Shown piece by piece: positions 62,386 to 64,000 of a stretch of 64,000 bases of DNA. A program made the translations under genes and the position numbers. The notes under the pieces were generated by a model. It had not been told where the DNA came from, searched no databases, and saw only the letters and a list, made by a program, of their open reading frames with translations. Position 1 is the first letter of the stretch. Every line of letters begins with the position of its first letter. Source of the stretch: Cognatazoarcus halotolerans (GTDB taxonomy: Bacteria > Pseudomonadota > Gammaproteobacteria > Burkholderiales > Rhodocyclaceae); contig NZ_WUAF01000008.1 in the NCBI RefSeq assembly GCF_009800965.1, positions 159,474-223,473 of the forward strand, read 5' to 3'.

Positions 62386-64000
62386 ATGGCAAACATTGCG
62401 TTGTCTACGAGTGTTTCGCTCTGCGAAGACACAACACGATCCTTTGAGCTCTACAATTTGTTGCAGCAAGCGGGTTACACGCCGACAAACCCGCTGACGA
62501 TCCAGCTGTACGTCCAGGATGCCAGCGGCAATTACGTGCCCGCACCCGTCGGCAGTTATCTCGTCAAGGTAGATGCCGACACCATCGAAATCGATCTGTC
62601 GGGGATGCCTAACTTCAATGGTGATCTGCCGATCCGGATCCTCGCGACCGACGATGCGGGCGCGGTCATCACTCTCGATGTCGATGTTACCGTCGCGGCT
62701 GTCAATGACGCGCCGGACGGGGCCGACGGTGGCGCAGTAATCGGCGAAGATTCCGCCTACGTATTCGGTGTAGATGATTTCGGCTTCGTCGACAGCGTTG
62801 AAGGTGATGCCTTTGCAGGCGTGATCATCTCCACACTCCCTGCCGGTGGGCAGGTGCTGCTGGATGGCAGTCAGGTATTCGTCGGTGACGAGATCAATGT
62901 GGCCGACATCATTGCCGGCAAGCTCACTTTCGTGCCCGACGGTTTTACCGGTGACACCAGTTTTACCTTCCAGGTCCGTGATGATGGTGGTGTGGCCGGC
63001 GAGTGCCCGGGGCAGGATACCGATCAGACTCCGAATACCTTCACGCTCACCGTCGAGCCGGTTTATGCCTCGATCGGTGACCGGGTGTGGGTCGATGCCA
63101 ACGGCAACGGCGTTCAGGACGCAGGCGAAGTGGGCAAGGCCGGTGTGACGGTCGAGCTCTACACCTGTGTTGATGAGATGCCGGGCACGCTGGTCGACAC
63201 CAAGGTGACCGACGCCAACGGCAACTACAACTTCAGCGGCCTGGTGCCGGGCGACTACATCGTCAAGTTCATCGCCGCCGACGGCTCGGTGCTCAGCACG
63301 GCCAACGTGGGCGACGACGCGTTCGACTCCGACGCAGGTGCGGACGGCTTCACTGGCTGCTACACGCTCTCCTCGGGCGAGACCATCGACACCGTCGATG
63401 CCGGTTTCTCGGAAACCGCCTCGATCGGCGACAAGGTGTGGGTCGACAGCAATGCCAACGGCGTGCAGGACGCAGGCGAAGTGGGCAAGGCCGGCGTGAC
63501 GGTCGAGCTCTACACCTGTGTTGATGAGATGCCGGGCACGCTGGTCGACACCAAGGTGACCGACGCCAACGGCAACTACAACTTCAGTGGCCTGATGCCG
63601 GGCGACTACATCGTCAAGTTCATCGCCGCTGACGGCTCGGTGCTCTCGACCGCCAACGTGGGTGACGACGCATTCGACTCCGACGCAGGTGCGGACGGCT
63701 TCACCGGCTGCTACACGCTGACCTCGGGCGAAAACAACACCACGGTCGATGCCGGCTTCTACGAGACGGGCAGCATCGGTGACCGGGTGTGGGTCGATGC
63801 CAACGGCAACGGCGTTCAGGACGCAGGCGAAGTGGGCAAGGCCGGTGTGACGGTCGAGCTCTACACCTGTGTTGATGAGATGCCGGGCACGCTGGTCGAC
63901 ACCAAGGTGACCGACGCCAACGGCAACTACAACTTCAGCGGCCTGGTGCCGGGCGACTACATCGTCAAGTTCATCGCCGCTGACGGCTCGGTGCTCTCGA
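62386..64000 (+). CDS. Large repeat adhesin, type I secretion substrate (partial, C-terminus beyond the window)
   Basis: At least 538 residues, running off the right edge. The start ATG (62386, possibly one base off) lies behind GAGG and reads MANIALSTSVSLCEDTTRSF, with no signal peptide, as expected for a type I substrate whose export signal is C-terminal. Residues about 1-105 and 106-225 look like two beta-sandwich modules of the bacterial cadherin-like kind (VAAVNDAPDG junction; FVPDGFTGDTSFTFQVRDDGG). From residue 229 SdrD B-like repeats of 117 residues follow (SIGDRVWVDANGNGVQDAGE). It is divergent from the TolC-HlyD-ABC operon. Surface attachment or aggregation is the likely role. Confidence 0.88.
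   Translation, partial: MANIALSTSVSLCEDTTRSFELYNLLQQAGYTPTNPLTIQLYVQDASGNYVPAPVGSYLVKVDADTIEIDLSGMPNFNGDLPIRILATDDAGAVITLDVDVTVAAVNDAPDGADGGAVIGEDSAYVFGVDDFGFVDSVEGDAFAGVIISTLPAGGQVLLDGSQVFVGDEINVADIIAGKLTFVPDGFTGDTSFTFQVRDDGGVAGECPGQDTDQTPNTFTLTVEPVYASIGDRVWVDANGNGVQDAGEVGKAGVTVELYTCVDEMPGTLVDTKVTDANGNYNFSGLVPGDYIVKFIAADGSVLSTANVGDDAFDSDAGADGFTGCYTLSSGETIDTVDAGFSETASIGDKVWVDSNANGVQDAGEVGKAGVTVELYTCVDEMPGTLVDTKVTDANGNYNFSGLMPGDYIVKFIAADGSVLSTANVGDDAFDSDAGADGFTGCYTLTSGENNTTVDAGFYETGSIGDRVWVDANGNGVQDAGEVGKAGVTVELYTCVDEMPGTLVDTKVTDANGNYNFSGLVPGDYIVKFIAADGSVLS
63070..64000 (+). repeat. 351-bp tandem repeats of the adhesin gene
   Basis: Units begin at 63070, 63421 and 63772, exactly 351 bp (117 codons) apart; the third is cut by the window edge. 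They are nearly identical even at silent positions, differing at scattered sites such as DRVWVDANGNG versus DKVWVDSNANG. Each encodes one SdrD B-like domain with Ca-binding-like DANGNGVQDAGE and DSDAGADG and two cysteines (LYTC and GCYTL). Such uniformity points to recent duplication or gene conversion and makes assembly of this locus error-prone. Confidence 0.93.

Noticed and set aside
1..64000. tRNA genes, CRISPR arrays, insertion sequences, attachment sites, riboswitches
   Set aside because: All gaps of more than about 100 bp were read for cloverleaf arms, spaced direct repeats, transposase-like frames and terminal inverted repeats; nothing convincing was found. A covariance-model search would be decisive.

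Overview
The window reads as chromosomal DNA of a GC-rich betaproteobacterium, most likely of the Rhodocyclales (Azoarcus/Thauera/Zoogloea-like). The reasons are the composition, the ybgC-tolQRAB-pal-cpoB-queE-queC order, an APS-reductase cys cluster with a DUF934 gene, and PEP-CTERM proteins together with the TPR protein PrsT. Genus is inference; no rRNA gene is present and no tRNA, CRISPR array or insertion sequence was recognised.

Layout. 1-7.2 kb: end of a YeeE-type transporter, queuosine genes queC/queE, and the Tol-Pal envelope operon. 7.3-19 kb: a duplicated-STAS protein, hslVU, an AEC transporter, AlaX editing protein, DUF2007 protein, glutathione reductase, slipin/NfeD pair, nitronate monooxygenase-like enzyme, DEDDh exonuclease and CBS protein. 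19.3-26.5 kb: sulfate assimilation (TauE/SafE, cysI, DUF934, cysH, cysD, cysN) with cysB divergent. 26.5-40.3 kb: a PEP-CTERM protein, asparaginase, Na/alanine symporter, Kef-type antiporter, ftsH, MscS channel, prsT and a second PEP-CTERM protein. 40.3-51 kb: Atm1-type ABC exporter, LysE, a frameshifted DUF2238 gene, a membrane protein with a TIR-like tail, ruvC, a DMT transporter, a Slam-type outer-membrane protein with its probable lipoprotein client, a third PEP-CTERM protein and yebC. 51-64 kb: a Cys-rich secreted protein, HerA-like ATPase, DUF1631 protein, DMT transporter, and a type I secretion operon (TolC, HlyD, ABC) divergent from a large adhesin that runs off the right edge in near-identical 351-bp repeats.

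The most interesting signal is regulatory. Upstream of all three PEP-CTERM genes and also of the adhesin there is a 17-bp element with the shared core TGTCG-N6-TT-N-ACA, followed 68-114 bp downstream by a sequence matching the sigma-54 (-24/-12) promoter. The adhesin copy is identical to one PEP-CTERM copy at 16 of 17 positions. This suggests one NtrC-type activator, plausibly PrsR of the PEP-CTERM system (not encoded here), controls both exosortase-sorted surface proteins and the type I-secreted adhesin: a surface/biofilm regulon that can be tested.
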